Shown here piece by piece: positions 1-14,261 of a DNA stretch of 64,000 nucleotides. This stretch comes from Ehretia macrophylla. Taxonomy: Eukaryota; Streptophyta; Magnoliopsida; Boraginales; Ehretiaceae. The stretch covers positions 34,952,425 to 35,016,424 of the forward strand of contig CM075771.1 in the NCBI GenBank assembly GCA_037974665.1, read 5' to 3'. How positions within the stretch are numbered: position 1 is the stretch's first letter; every line of letters begins with the position of its first letter. The translations under genes were made by a program, and so were the position numbers. A model generated the notes under the pieces. That model did not search any database. It worked only from the letters and a program-made list of their open reading frames with translations, and had not been told where the DNA came from.

Positions 1-825
1 CATTGTCTCGTGAATTTATTAGGTGGTGATGTTTTCCAAATTAGTTAAAAAGAAAGTGCATCACTATTTATTTTTATTACAAATTGTCAGTTTATCTCCT
101 TTTATATTATTTCAATGTTTTTGTTACGACAGTATCTAAAATTACGGTTTGAACTCAAAATATTAAATTGTAATTGTCATTCTTTATTTTTTTAAAAAAA
201 CTTAAACTGCACACATATTAAAAAATTCATTTATAAAAATTAATCATGCAACCTCTGTGCTCATAACAAACTACATACTGCTAGATCAAGGGCTGTTAGG
301 AAAAGAATAGAAGAGTTCCCTTCGTTTCTTTTCCCTCCATTAAAACAAATAGAAAGGTTTATTTGCTTTCCCTCCATTCATTTCCTCTACTCATAACCCC
401 CGTTTTAGCAAAACACAAAGGTGCATTTCCTTTCCTCCCATTTCTTTTCCTTCGAAATTTATTGAATTTAAATCAAGAATTCAGTCAACACCACCACAAA
501 GGAAAAGTTGATAAAAATAAAAACACTCAAAAAAAGATTTGAGATTTTTTCTTTCTTACGAAACTTGTTCGCAATTTCTTTCTTTCTTCTCGCTAAACGA
601 TGTCGTTAATATCATCATCACCGTATATCTTCACCTTAAGCTTGTATAAATATGTATGTATAATGAACGTGATCAATTGTCTACTGGATATTCGTGAATC
701 GTATATTACTACTGTACACTCTTTCCGTATTTTTTTCTTTTCTTTCTGAATTGAGATTTTTTCTTTGAGTGCGTATACGTATACGTATAATTGTGTGGTG
801 CATACGCCGACCTGAGGCTAATACC
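1..825 (+). promoter_or_regulatory. Upstream region and 5' leader of the Ca2+-ATPase-like gene
   Basis: No gene is seen here. The stretch is AT-rich, and a TATAAATA match at 645-652 lies about 175 bases before the chosen start codon, so it is a plausible core promoter. The alternating stretch gcgtatacgtatacgtata at 771-789 would fall in the leader. The TATA assignment is an inference from position and consensus only. Confidence 0.4.
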
Positions 826-3800
826 ATGAGCAGCGGCGCTGCCGGCTTCATAAGCGCGTCGTATCGGCGGCACACAAAGGCCGGAACATCGAGTCGCCAT
901 GGCTCCGGTGACGACGAGGATAAAGACGGTTCCGGGCCCTTCGATAATCTTCAGACTGAGAGCGTTCGCATTGACGGCTGGAGAGTAAGTTTTTTTTTTT
1001 TTTTTTGGGTTTTGGTTTTTGAATCTATTTGTTTAATGTATTTTTTTTTTTTGCCTTCATTTCTTTGGAGAGTATTATATGGAGTAAGTTTCGTGTGTTT
1101 ATTTAATTTTATTATTTATAATGATAGTTGAGGCTTTTAATTTATTTTTTATGAATATAAATGTTTCTGGAAAGATTTTCGATGTAGTTTAGTTAAAATT
1201 TTGAAGTGACCTTGGCAAAATGTTTAAGTTGTTGTTGTTGTGTAACTTGGAAGTTATGATCACGGGATTGATTAGTGGAAGTAGGCCCTTGCAAGAATGC
1301 AAAGGCCCGTGTAGTGCGTAGACCCCAAAAGTGGATCTAACACTTCTCGGAAACTTTCTTATGGCTGGAGTTTCGTGCATCGGTTTTCCCTCTAGTTTAC
1401 TTATTATGTCACCGCTAAACTATATTTTTAGGAAGTACAAATGAATTTCAAGTTGAATTTTGATTTTATTACAGCTTGTGTATGTGTGGAACTGTTTCAT
1501 GGGGTAAGTACCCTGATATATAATACAACTTCTCGAATTTTCTGGGAGGCTGCTAGAGCAGAAGTGCCATTTGTGTATCTCAATATCCCTTTAACTTTGA
1601 TCTTACCAGGGTACAGCCTTCATATTGATACTAAATGATTTCATTCTTCTTTAGCTAGCTGCATTTGTGCTCAATGCTTGCCGTAGATTCCTGTATTTGA
1701 AAAAAGAAAAAGACAGGAAGCAACTGATAACAAAGTTCAGAGCGTATGCAGTAGCCATTTGGGTAATGTTATTTCTCATCCTCGATGTGCTTACAAAACT
1801 TCAGTCTTTCTGTCAAACTCTTAACACATGATGCTTTATCAGGCGGCTGAAGTTTTCCAAGCAGCTGCACCAGGAGTTAGTGGTATGTCTTTTTCGTTTT
1901 TTATGTTGTATAACTAGCTGATTCCAAAGCTTTACTGAACAATATAAGCACTAATTTGTTAGAAAAGAATGAAGAGAACTTCTCTACATTATATAATGAT
2001 TCATAAGTGGCATCACTTATTTACATGGTTCTTCTGCATTTTGTTCTTGATTTGGTTTCGGAAGATATCACACTAAAAGTTGTAGAGCTGGTCGTCTTAT
2101 TTTACCTCAGATTCATAGTTACAGTCCCATTGTTCCCAAGAGGAAGAAATACAATGTAAAAGTTAGCAAATAACTGCTGATTGAGTGAATTGTTTCGTAT
2201 GAGTTGCAATTATCCTGGGATACGCAGTTCTGTCTGAAGACAGGAAAATGCAGACCTATCTGTAGTTTTAGATTCTTGTGGAAGTGTGAAGTTATTCTTA
2301 TGAATTGCAATCATCTTGGCATATGGAGTTCTTTCTGAAGAAATTGGACAAGAAAATGCAGGGTATCTGTGATCTTAGATTTATGGAAATGTTTTTTTTT
2401 AATTTTTTTTTATGGACATTTTTGGAGTTTTCTAAAGCATTCATGCTGTTACTAGATTTTTTGACTTTGCAACCATATTTTGTTAAAAGTGCTTCATCTA
2501 GTCTTTGAAGTGGTCTTTGTAAATTTCATAACTTTTCTCTTTATTTTCCTTTCTGCAAACTTGTCCCCATTCATGGGATTTCTCTATACTCCAAATACTA
2601 GTGTTCTGGTGCCATGCCTTTGGATGTTGAGCTTTGGAAGACTTGTAAGTAGAGTGGCATGTTCACATCTGATATACTAATATTGCATAGCTCTATTTAG
2701 GTTGATAAAAACTTGTTTGTTTATGTCATGGAAAAATGATCAAGTTTCAAGTTATGTTAGTTTCTATTGCATTTTTTAATTCGATTGACAACTTTATGTT
2801 CTCTAGGAGACAAATCACCCTTAGAATCTATGTGATGTTAAATTAGTTATTTTCCATAATAGAAGTTATGGGTTTTAGATGAACTAGACTGTAGCCTGCC
2901 TAGCAAGGTAGCGATGCACTTGGTGAAATAAATAGTTTTATAAGTTGGAATATAGTCTTCAATTAATTGGTTGCAATAGATATTATGTATTCAATTGTAT
3001 TTCATTTTGCTGGTCTTTGGAGTAAAAGTTTTGAGTATCTACTAGTCTTGGTTGGAATTGTGCACCGAACTGCAAATAACATTTTATTAGATATCCAAGG
3101 CTGAAATTGAAGTCAGCAAGATCTTATGGTAAGCCTTCTGGTTGATGTTCTTATTATATATTCTTGTTCTTCTTCTAGCAATATTTTTTTTCTTCATTTA
3201 TTTACCAGTATTACAAATAACTTAAGGCTCTTTCGTGCCTCTTCTTCTTCTTCTTCTTCTTTTTTTTTTTTTTTTTTGGTACAGCAACTATATGTACAAA
3301 TGGTGAATAATATAATCTGCATCTTAGTTTCAGGAACTCCAACAGAGTTGCCTGCTACTCCAACCGACAGTAATGAGTTTGAGATCAGCCAAGAGGTTCT
3401 TGCTTTGATTTCGCAGAAGCAAGATTTTCCTATTCTACAACAGTATGGAGGGGCAAGTCTTTTGCAACCACCTTAATTTTCCCTTTTCATTTTTTTTCCT
3501 AAAGCCAGATTTTTATTTCATTGATGCCTTACTTTTTTTCTTGTTAACAAAAATCAGGTTGAGGGCGTGGCTGATAAACTAAAAACGAATTTGGAAGAAG
3601 GAATTCATGGCGATGGGACTGACATATTAAAGCGGAAGAATGCATTTGGCTCCAATACATACCCACATGACAAGGGTCGGAGTTTCTGGGTATGCTATGC
3701 CTGAATTTCAATATTGATCACTCTTCTTGTTTTATAGAAGTACGCTAGTTGTCGGAGCCTTGTACACTAGGTACGACCTATATTAATGACTTCAGGAATA

Positions 3801-6800
3801 TAGTCCTTGGTTTTCTTTTCATTGTAGAAATTTCTCTGGGATGCTTGTGGAAATAAAACACTTATCACCTTAATGGTAGTTGCAGCTGTTTCTTCGGCAC
3901 TTGGTATACTGAAGGTGAGTGTTTTGTGACTAACATGCGATTATAAACAGGTAATCGAGGTAGTGGACTTTTTTCTTATTTTTTAAAAATTATTTTCTGT
4001 GAAGTTTTTAGTGGACCGTGCACTTTTCCTGAGATTAGCATTGAGTTTCCAACTTGGACGAGATTTCATTAACACTGTGATTGCAGATTGAGCAGTAGGG
4101 TCGATGGGTTTTATTATGTCTTTGTATAAATATAACTGCATGTTTCCTGAAGTAGTAAGAGCTCAATATTGTTTTGTTGACTATTGAACTACTTGTATTT
4201 GTCCGCTCTTATTTCCCTTCTTATCCAAGATTCAAGAGTATTTGTCCCCTCATATCTCCCTTCTTATCCAAGATTCAAGAGGGTGATAAGGAAATGATAA
4301 CTATTAACTTATTACCTCATCTAAAAGTTTAAGCTGTTAGAGATGAGTTTATTTATTTATTTATTGTTTTCATCATGTCGACTCTTGTGTAGGTGGGATT
4401 CTTTTTGATTGAGCTGTACTTGGACATTTTCATTTTAAACGGGTGGCGGGGACACTTGAACCCATGACCTTTTGGTTACTGGGCCTGATACTATGTTAAC
4501 TTACCACATCATTTAAAAACCTAAGCTGTTGGAGGGGGGGTTTATTTTATTTATTTGTTATCTTTCAACAAATAGTGGGAGCTTCATGCAACAGGCTGCC
4601 CTTTATTGTCTTCAATAATACAAACTGAATTATGTAAGCTGTCCATTGTCTATGAAACATTCTAGTTGACTTTTTCTTGCAAGGAGTCAAGTTGTGGGAA
4701 TTCACACTAAGAATGACGTTTAACATGGTAACATGACAATTATTTGTAATGTGTTTTCATGTGTGCATAATATTGTTTTTTCCCTATCTGCTCATTTTTG
4801 TTTAGGTTGGTATCAAAGAAGGATGGTATGATAGTGGTAGCATCATGTTGGCAGTCATCATTGTTACAGTCGTCAGAGGTATGTTTCTCTGCCTCTACGT
4901 GTAAATATATATGCAACTGTTAGCTTCCCACGTATATAGATCGGTTAAATTTCAATTTTGACTGGTGTGATACCAGTCTATGGATTTTGTTCTTCACTTA
5001 GGTGGCAGTGATCTAGTTCACAACTTTGTCTCATGCCTATAGTAACTAAAGATTAAATCAAGGATGTAATTCTTTATGAGTATCAAAATAGTGTGTCAAT
5101 CTTTGCTATTGTCATTACTTTCTTAACTTGTATGTACTCTTAATTATGCAAGTTCAGTTTTTAATTTGTTGCATTGATCTCGCTTTTTATCTACTTAGTA
5201 AAGCATTGATACATGAAAATGGAAACTTGCTTTGTTGCAAGGCTGAGATCTTTTTCTTATCACTTTCCTTTATAGTTACTGCAGACCGGAATCTTAGAGA
5301 ATTTAGTGATTGATATATAAGTCTGCTGTTTGATACTGGCTTGTCATTCTATTAATGTTGGCACTTCTTTAATTCAGCGGCATGTTTGCTTGATGAAGAT
5401 GCATATTTGTTTTCTATCTTAATTATAGTTCTATACTGAGCAAAATTGCTCAAAAAGAAGAAGCAACTAATTCATGTATTCCTTAAGATTATTCTACTTG
5501 GATAGAATTTCAGTTATTCATCTTGTCAGATCATTGGTAAGTTAGTGTAAAACATGCAATGACCCCATTTTAAGGCATATAAATTATACTTTCTTGAGGA
5601 TTATCATATGAACTGACATTAGCATTTATGCCCTCTCTTATCGCACTGTCTATTTTGTGCTGTTATGAAGTGTGCAACATTTTCTTGATTTTTCAGCTAT
5701 AAGTGCTTATAAACTGTCGCTCCAGTTCCAATGTCTGAATGAGGAGAAGCGAAACATACACCTGGAGGTTTGCCTGTTAGTTTCTTTTACACATAGTTTC
5801 TAGCCCACTTTTCTCATATTTCCATGCATGCACGTACAGGTAATGAGGGGTGGAAGAAGAGTTTCAGTTTCAATATTTGATATTGTTGTTGGTGATGTTG
5901 TACCTCTCAAAGTTGGTGATCAGGTGAGTGCACAAATTTCCTTCTTTTTCTTTTCTCTATCAAAATGTTTATGTTGTTTATGTAATTTTCACTTCCTTAC
6001 TACTAGCTTTATCACAGGTACCAGCTGATGGACTTTTGATCCCTGGTTACTCTCTTACAATTGATGAATCAAGTATGGCGGGGGAGAGCAAGAATGTATG
6101 TAACCAAAGGCAGCATTCTTCTCCCGCAAAGTAAATATTGTTTTGAACAGTTGTTCACTAGTTACTTATGATATTTCAGACAAGTAAAGATTCAGAGGCA
6201 CCATTTCTAATTTCTGGAACCAAAGTAGCAGATGGTAACGGCACCATGCTGGTATAACTCTGAACTCTTCCCTTCTGAGTTTATAGTATGCTTGAGTGGA
6301 TTCAAAAGTGGAAGTATAGATAGAGTGGAAGTAAAAGTGGATGTGGGGTTCCTCTTTACGGTTTGGTCAGGAAATAAAGTGTAGGGGTACCTAACATCCA
6401 CATCAACCTTTCATTTCCTCCCTGTCTCTTGGTATTGGATCTATACTTCCATCCCAGCTACAACCAGACAACACAAGGTAATGATGTGTATCCTCCCCCT
6501 CCTACAAGGGTGTACCTTCCCCTTCCATTTTCCTTTGAAACCAAAAATCAGTCTTGATCTATTTTTTGGCTTCCTTAGATGCGGGGATAGTTATGGATTC
6601 TCCAAAGTGCTGTTTGCATGTCTCTGTTTTGTTTCCCCTTCTGCAATGGTGATAAATTTAGGTCTAGACTTGAGTCAACATGCTATTTTGGCTGGCTTTA
6701 TATGGTTACAAGCATATTCAAAGTCATAAACCACCTTCTTATGAATTTTGTTGTCAATAAGTTTTAGAAGTGTTACTCTCTGTTTATTTTATCTTACTAT

Positions 6801-9800
6801 GATTTACTGATAGCTCAGTAATGATTCACTGTTCTTTTGTGGTAGCTTACGTGAGTTACTCTCTTACCTGATTTAAGGTTACGAGTCTTGGGATAAATAC
6901 AAGGTGGAGATTGTTAAGGACCAGCACTTTGGAGGACAATGGTGAAGAAACACCGCTGCAGGTGACTTAAGAGACATTTTCCGACTCTCGCTTGAATATT
7001 CGTGGTATGGAATCTGACATAGAACAATTTTGTTTATTAGGAACGATTGATCACGGTTCAGAGATTTATTGGTATTGTTGGGGTGGTTGATGCCTCAGCA
7101 GCTCTGATTGTTCTCATGGCCAGGTAGGTTTTTGTACACAGTATTAACTATTTTTTTATCTTATAGATGATTTTTAACCTGTGGTATTTACGAACTTTAG
7201 CATGTCATTTACAGATATTTCGCTGGGCTTACCAAAAATCCTGATGGAAGTGTCCAATTTAAAGCTGGACAGACTAGTGTTCGTGATGCTATTGATGGCG
7301 CTATAAAAATTGTTACTGTTGCTGTATGTACTCATATCGGTGTAAATTAATTTTCACCAATGCCCACTTACTATATATTTTGTTGTCTAATTTTGTAATA
7401 ATCTTTAGGTCGCCAATATATTTGTTGCTGTTCCAGAAGAGCTTCCCTTGGTTGTTACCTTAATGTACGAGCAAGTATCTCACCTCATTATCTTCTCTGA
7501 CCAAGTTTTCTCCCATCTAGCATTATTGGTTGTTACTTATTGACTTAAATCCACATTTAGCATTATTGATTGCACTTGGTCCTTTCCCCACTGATTTATG
7601 CAGAGGCTTCTTGAAATATGCAGTAATTCTTCTTTAAGTTTTGGTTCTCTTTTGATTTATTTATTGTCTTCAACATACCACGCACTTGCTGGTGAATTTC
7701 TTTGTGGTTGAATCTTGCACGTGGAAATATTCTTTTTTAAATTGGTGGCTGCAAGACTCAAGCCTAGAACATTTTTGATAACTCGCACTGATGTCATATT
7801 AAAGTGATTACCTCATCTTTAGCTTTTAGTGTCGGGTTTATTTTATTTATTTATTATCTTCTACAAGTTTTTTCTTTGTCACACCTGTGCTGCTTTCTTT
7901 CTGAATACTTTGTACACTGGAGAGCGTGGTGCTTTCTTTTATGTAATATTTTGTATTTCCAGCTAGAGTGTCCTAAATCTGTATTTACTAAGGGCATTTC
8001 TTCCCTTTTCTGTCTGATATTTGATTGTACGATTTTCTTGAGTTACTTGAGTGGATTTTGTCTTGTAGGTTTGCATATTCAATGAGAAAGATGATGGAAG
8101 ACAAGGCCTTGGTACGTATGAATAAATATTTCTATTTGGACCTCCTTTCTTTTTACATTCTTTGGTGAATTCATTTGACTCAACAAACAAGAAATTATTT
8201 CCATTCTAAGCTGAGATTGTACTACCTGTAATATTTGTATTGTTTTCCTCCTTTATCTGCTGTTATTTAGGTCCTAATTGTTCAGAGATTGTTTCCTCAC
8301 TTTATGTAGAATTAGTTTCCTAACATAGAGTCTTGTGTACTCTATTTATTTTGTACCTTTTCCTTTAGTGAATAACAAGAAAGAATCGTCTTATGGGATA
8401 TCAAGGACTTAAGTTTCAATTTTTATTTTTTTGGGCTCTTGTTTCTTCTTCTATACTGGGATTTTTTTTTTCTTTCTAATTACAGAATGTCTCTTGGCCT
8501 TCGTTGCCTTTAATCCTGGCCTTTTATTGCCTCTCTTCAATCCCTACATAAAAAAATCTCTAAATGTCTGTCACGATTGAAACTACTACTCCAACCAACA
8601 CCGAGTCTAACCAACCTGTCTAGATCTCATATGGTAATATCATAACCTACAACCATCATATTAAGAAATGAAGAAATTATCCAGTCTGGTCTTAAAGGGT
8701 AAGGTTGTTATTGAAGGGTAAAGGAAAACTCAACCACCTGATTGGTCCTGTGCCTATTGAAGATATTCAAAGTTTGAGGCTTGGGACATGGAAGACACTT
8801 CAATTATTATCAATTGCCTTTAGGAAAGGATCACAGAAGTGCACTCTCACCCCATAACAACTTTACTTCCTTTGATAGACTTTCTCTATTGCATAAAGCA
8901 TTTCTTTATAGATTTATACACCGATAAAATTCCACAAATAGTCAAAGAGGCATTTAGGAATGAGAAATGAAAGAGAAGCCATGAGTGCGGAAATGAGAAC
9001 ATTAGAAAAGAATGAGGGGATATAGTTGGGTCGCCAAAAAGGGAACAAAGTGGTAGGGTGTAAATGGGTGTTCGTTGTGAAGTATAGAGGTGATGGAACC
9101 TTGGAGAGATATCAAGCTAGGCTTGCAGTCAAAGGCTTCTTGAACTTAAGTAGGCTATCAAGAGATGTTGCAAAAAAATTGAGTAGGCTATCAAGAGACA
9201 TTGCAAAAATGAACACTACTAAAGTACTATTGTCTAATGTTGATTGGTCCTTGGAGCAGTAGTTTTGATGTTAAGAATGCGTTTTTGCATGGTGATGGTG
9301 ATGGTGATTTAGAGGCAGAAGTCTACATCAAGGCACTGTCGGGTTTTACTGAAAACTTTAGGAACAACAATTTGTGTAGGTGAAGAGGCCCTATACGGGT
9401 TAATGCAGTTTCCTAGAGCATGATTTGAGAATTGTTTCTTGTGTAATAAAGAATACGGATTTTAAATTGAGCCAGGGTAACCACATACTCTTCATTAAAC
9501 AGTAAAAAATTGGTAAAAGTTGCAATTTGGATTGTTTATGTTGATGGCATTATTGTAACTGGAAATGACTTCGAAGAAACTGAGAAACTTAGGAAGCAGT
9601 TGGCCAACTAATTTGAGATAAAAGAACTAGTAAAAGTGAAATCTTTCTTGGAAATTGAAGTAGCATACTCTAGAAATATATTTTTATTTTCCAACAAAAA
9701 TATATACTTGATCCCTTTAGGAGATATGTATCCTCGGATGCAAGCCCACACACGTTCCTACCGAATAGAATCACTAACTAGAACAAGTTAATGATATGAT

Positions 9801-12800
9801 GGTAGATAGGGGGAAATATCAAAACGTTAGTTGGGGAACTGATTTACTTGTCTCACACGAGACTTGGTATTGCCTATGTCGTGAATGTTGTTAGCCAATT
9901 CATGCACTCTTCGAAATATTCCTTTGGGCAATGTGGAGAACATGTGGGATCTTGTCAATGTGCTTGGGTGTAAGGTGGGATTGCTCCCTTTGAATTACCT
10001 TGGCCTTCCTTTAGGGGCTAAATACAAAGAGCACAGTGTTTGGGATTCTGTTGTGTTGAAATTTGAGAAAATGTTGTCGGGGTGGAAAATGAAATTTCTT
10101 TCTAAAAGCTGCCTTTTATTAAAAGTACTCTCTCTAACCTTCCGGTGTACTTCATGTCATTATTTCCCGTTCCGAGCTCTATAGTGAAGAAACTAGAAGA
10201 TATCCAAAAACTTTTTTTGTGGGCTCGTATAGGAGATGGATTTAAATATCATCTTGTAAGATGGGGGTGGTCAAACAACCAATTGAAAAGGGTGGGCTTG
10301 GTATCAAATCGCTTCTTATGTTTAACAAAGCCTTTCTTGGAAAATGGTTGTGGAGATTTATGACGGAGAGGGAAAGTCTTTGGAAAGATGTCATTGTGGC
10401 AAAGTTTGGGGAGGCTCATAATGGGTGGATGTCGGATAAGAGAAGAATATCTCATGGAGTAGGCCTTTGGAAGAACATTGCTAAGGGATGGTACTCCTTT
10501 ATGAATCACATTTCTTTTGATGTGGGAAATGGGGAGAGGATCTTGCTTTGGAAAGACAAATGGAATGTGTCTCCTAATACCCCGCTAAAGGCTCTTTTTC
10601 TTAATCTCTTTTCTTTGGCTCGAGAGAAAAATGCTATTATTAGCTCGTGTGTACATGAGGTGGATGGTAATTTTGGGTGGGATGTGACTTTTATTAGGCA
10701 GGCTAATAATTGAGAGGTAGAGGAGTTTGTCAATTTCTTTGGATATTTAAACAATGGTGCTCTTAGCCAAGAAAGGGAGGAAAAAGCGAGATGGAATTTG
10801 GGTAAAAAGGGGACATTCAAGATGAAATCTTTTTATAGAGCACTTGTTGGAGATAATGATTCAAACATGTTTGAGAAATTCCTGTGGAAAGATATTTGGA
10901 AGTCTTGTGCTCCAACATGAGTAGCATTTTTTGCTTGGGAAGCGGCTTGGGGTAGAATTCTTACGTTGGACAATCTCCAAAAAAGAGGACATATTGTGGT
11001 CAATCGATGTTTTCTTTGCAAAAATGATATGGAATTAGTGGAACATCTACTTCTAAGATGCTGTTGGGCTAGAAGCCTTTGGGAGATGGCCTTTCTAATT
11101 ATGGGGGTTCAATGGGTTGTGTTCAATTATATACACATAGAGACATTGCACAGAAAATTTTGTTTGTATTAGCAAGAATAAGCTCTTACTTATAGGGCAA
11201 AGATGCAAATAAAGTAGAAATAAACAAATAGCACTCAACATATAATATTCTCACAAACATATAATACTCTTAACACTCCCCCTCAAGTTGAAGCATATAT
11301 ATCATATGTGCCCAGCTTGTTACAAATATATTCAACCCGAGGACCCCTTAAAGATTTAGTAAAAAGATCAGCTAATTGATCATTTGAACTGACATGTGAA
11401 GTAACAATTTCTTTAGCTAACATTTTACTTCTCACAAAATGACAGTCAATCTCAATGTGTTTTGTCCGCTCATGAAACAACTGGGTTTGATGCAATGTGC
11501 ATTGCCGCCTCATTATCACAAATTAATGTCATTGGCTGAGAGCAGTCAATCCTAATTTCTTTAACCAAGTGCTTGACCCATATCAATTCACATGTGGCTA
11601 CACCCATGGCTTGGTATTCAGACTTTGCGCTAGAACGAGCAACAATAGTTTGCTTCTTACTTTTCCATGATATAAGATTTCCTCCAATGAAAACACAATA
11701 TCTAGAAGTGGATCGTCTATCTTCAGGATTTCTAGCCCAATCTGCATAAGAATAAGCAATAATTTTTGTGTCATTTGTTCTTATATAGTATTCCTTTTCC
11801 TGGGGCATTCTTGATATACCGAAGAATACGAATCACTACATTCCAGTGACTTTCTTGAGGTGAATTCAGAAATTGGTTGACTATACTGACAGCAAATGAA
11901 ATATCAAGACGAGTCACAGTGAGGTAATTGAGGTTGCCAACTAATCTTCTGTATTGTCCTGGGTCTGATATTAGTTCTCCCTCATTAGGTATGAGCTTTA
12001 CATTCGGATCCATTGGCGAGTCACAAGGTCTTGAACCAAGCATCCCAGCTTCTTCCATCATATCAAGAGTATACTTGCGTTGAGAGATAAAGATGCCTTG
12101 ATTAGAGCGTGCAACCTCAATGTCGAGGAAATAGTGTAACTCTCCCAAGTCTTTTGTTTGAAACTGTTTATGCAAAAAGGATTTTAGATCCTGTATACCT
12201 GCTGTGTCATCTGCAGTTATAATGATATCGTCAACATAGACGATTAATAACAGACGTTTCCCAGCATAATGTCTATAAAAGACTGAGTGGTCAACTCCAC
12301 ACCGTTTAAGTCCAAACTCAATGACGACTTCACTAAAACGGCCAAACCATGCTCGAGGGGATTGTTTCAATCCATATAAAGACTTTTTCAGTCGACAAAC
12401 CTTATGACTCCCCCTGAGCAACAAACCCTGGTGGTTGTTCCATATATACTTCTTCCTCAAGTTCACCATTTAGAAAGGCATTTTTAATGTCTAGTTGTTG
12501 AAGCGGCCATTGAAATATCGCTGCAAGGGCCAAAAAGATACGAACAGAAGGCATCTTAGCAACTGGAGAAAAAGTATCATCATAGTCAACCCCATAGACC
12601 TGAGTGTAGTGTATCCTTTGGCAACTAAACGAGCCTTCAGCCTATCCATTGGACCATCAGGAGAACATTTAACCGTGTAGATCCAACGACAACCCACAAC
12701 AGATTTATCTTCAGGTAGATCAACCAATTCCCAGGTGCCATTCAATTATAAGGCAGACATTTCCTCAATCATAGCCACATGCCAACCAGAATGAACAAGT

Positions 12801-14209
12801 GCTTCTGAGACAGTATGAGGAACAGAGACAGAGGAAAAAGAAACAAGAAAGGATGCATAGGATGGAGATATAGCATGATATGAGACAAAATTAGAGATGG
12901 GGTATTTAGTGGTACAAGTACGCTTACCTTTCCGAAGAGCAATAAGGACATCTAAATCAGAGACTAAGGAATCAAGCACCGGATCTGGAGCAGGCGAAAC
13001 AGATGGTACATAATCTTCAACAATTGGTGGTTGTCGAGGACATCGTTGATATGTCTTTAGATCCAGACGATCCAGATGAGAGAGGAGATGATCTGGTGAC
13101 GGTGGGCAAATAGACGATAGAGGATCTGTAGGAGGATCAAAAAATGGAATAGGGATAGGTAAATCATCCATGATGGTGTTAGATGGATGGGATGGAAAAG
13201 CAAAATATGAATTCGATTCAAAAAATGTTACATCAGCACACACAAAAAATTTATCTAACTCTGGTGAGTAGCAACGATAGCATTTTTGGTGTCGAGCATA
13301 CCCAAGGAAGATACACTTGATTAAGCGAAGGCTAAATTTGTCTGCGCCAGGAGCAAGATTATGAACAAAACACACGCATCTAAAGACGCGTAAGGGTAAA
13401 AGGTAGATGGATTGATGAGGAAAAAGGACAGAGAAAGGGATTTTGTCATTGAGGATAGAAGACGGCATGCGATTGATAAGATAGCAGGCAGTGAGGACAG
13501 CATCGTCCCAAAAACGAATTGGAACATAAATATGAAGAAGAAGTGTGCGAGCAGTCTCAATTAGATGGCGATTCTTACGTTCAGCAACCCCATTCTATTG
13601 TGGAGTATAAACGCAAGAAGATTGATGAATGATACCTTTAGAGGACAAGAATGTGGAAAAGGCAGAAGAGAAATACTCTTTGGCATTATCACTGCGTAAG
13701 ATGCAAATAGTGGTACCAAATTGATTTTGAATTTCAGCACAAAAGTTTTGAAAAATGGAGAAAATCTCAGAACGATCTTTCATTAAAAACAACTAAGTGA
13801 CACGAGAGAAATCATCAATGAAGGTAACAAAATATCGACAACGAAACTTTGATACATGACGGTTGGGTCCCCAAATATCTGAGTGAATTAACTCAAATGG
13901 GGCATGAGCTCATTTATTGAGACGTGTAGGAAAGGAACTACGGGAGTGCTTTCCTAATTGACAAGACTCTCACAAAACATTACTAACATTATTTAAGCTA
14001 GGAACCATCATTTTGAGACTTAACCAACCGGGGGATGGCTTCAAGCCGCATAGTGCTTGGATCACCACGACATTGAAGCATCAACTATCGTCTCATCGCA
14101 ACGCTCGCGTCGTTGCTTAACGAAAGTGAATGCCACATGTGCTAGGCGATTCGCGCATCACGCATGCCCCCCACCGTCCCCCTGTATGCATTTGTATTCA
14201 CGGAACGGG

Positions 14210-14261
<52 letters not shown>

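Noticed and set aside
769-825. Upstream in-frame ATG at 769 as the start of the ATPase-like protein
   Set aside because: It would add MRIRIRIIVWCIRRPEANT, encoded by a simple GTATAC-type repeat with no family resemblance; the ATG at 826 gives the usual length.
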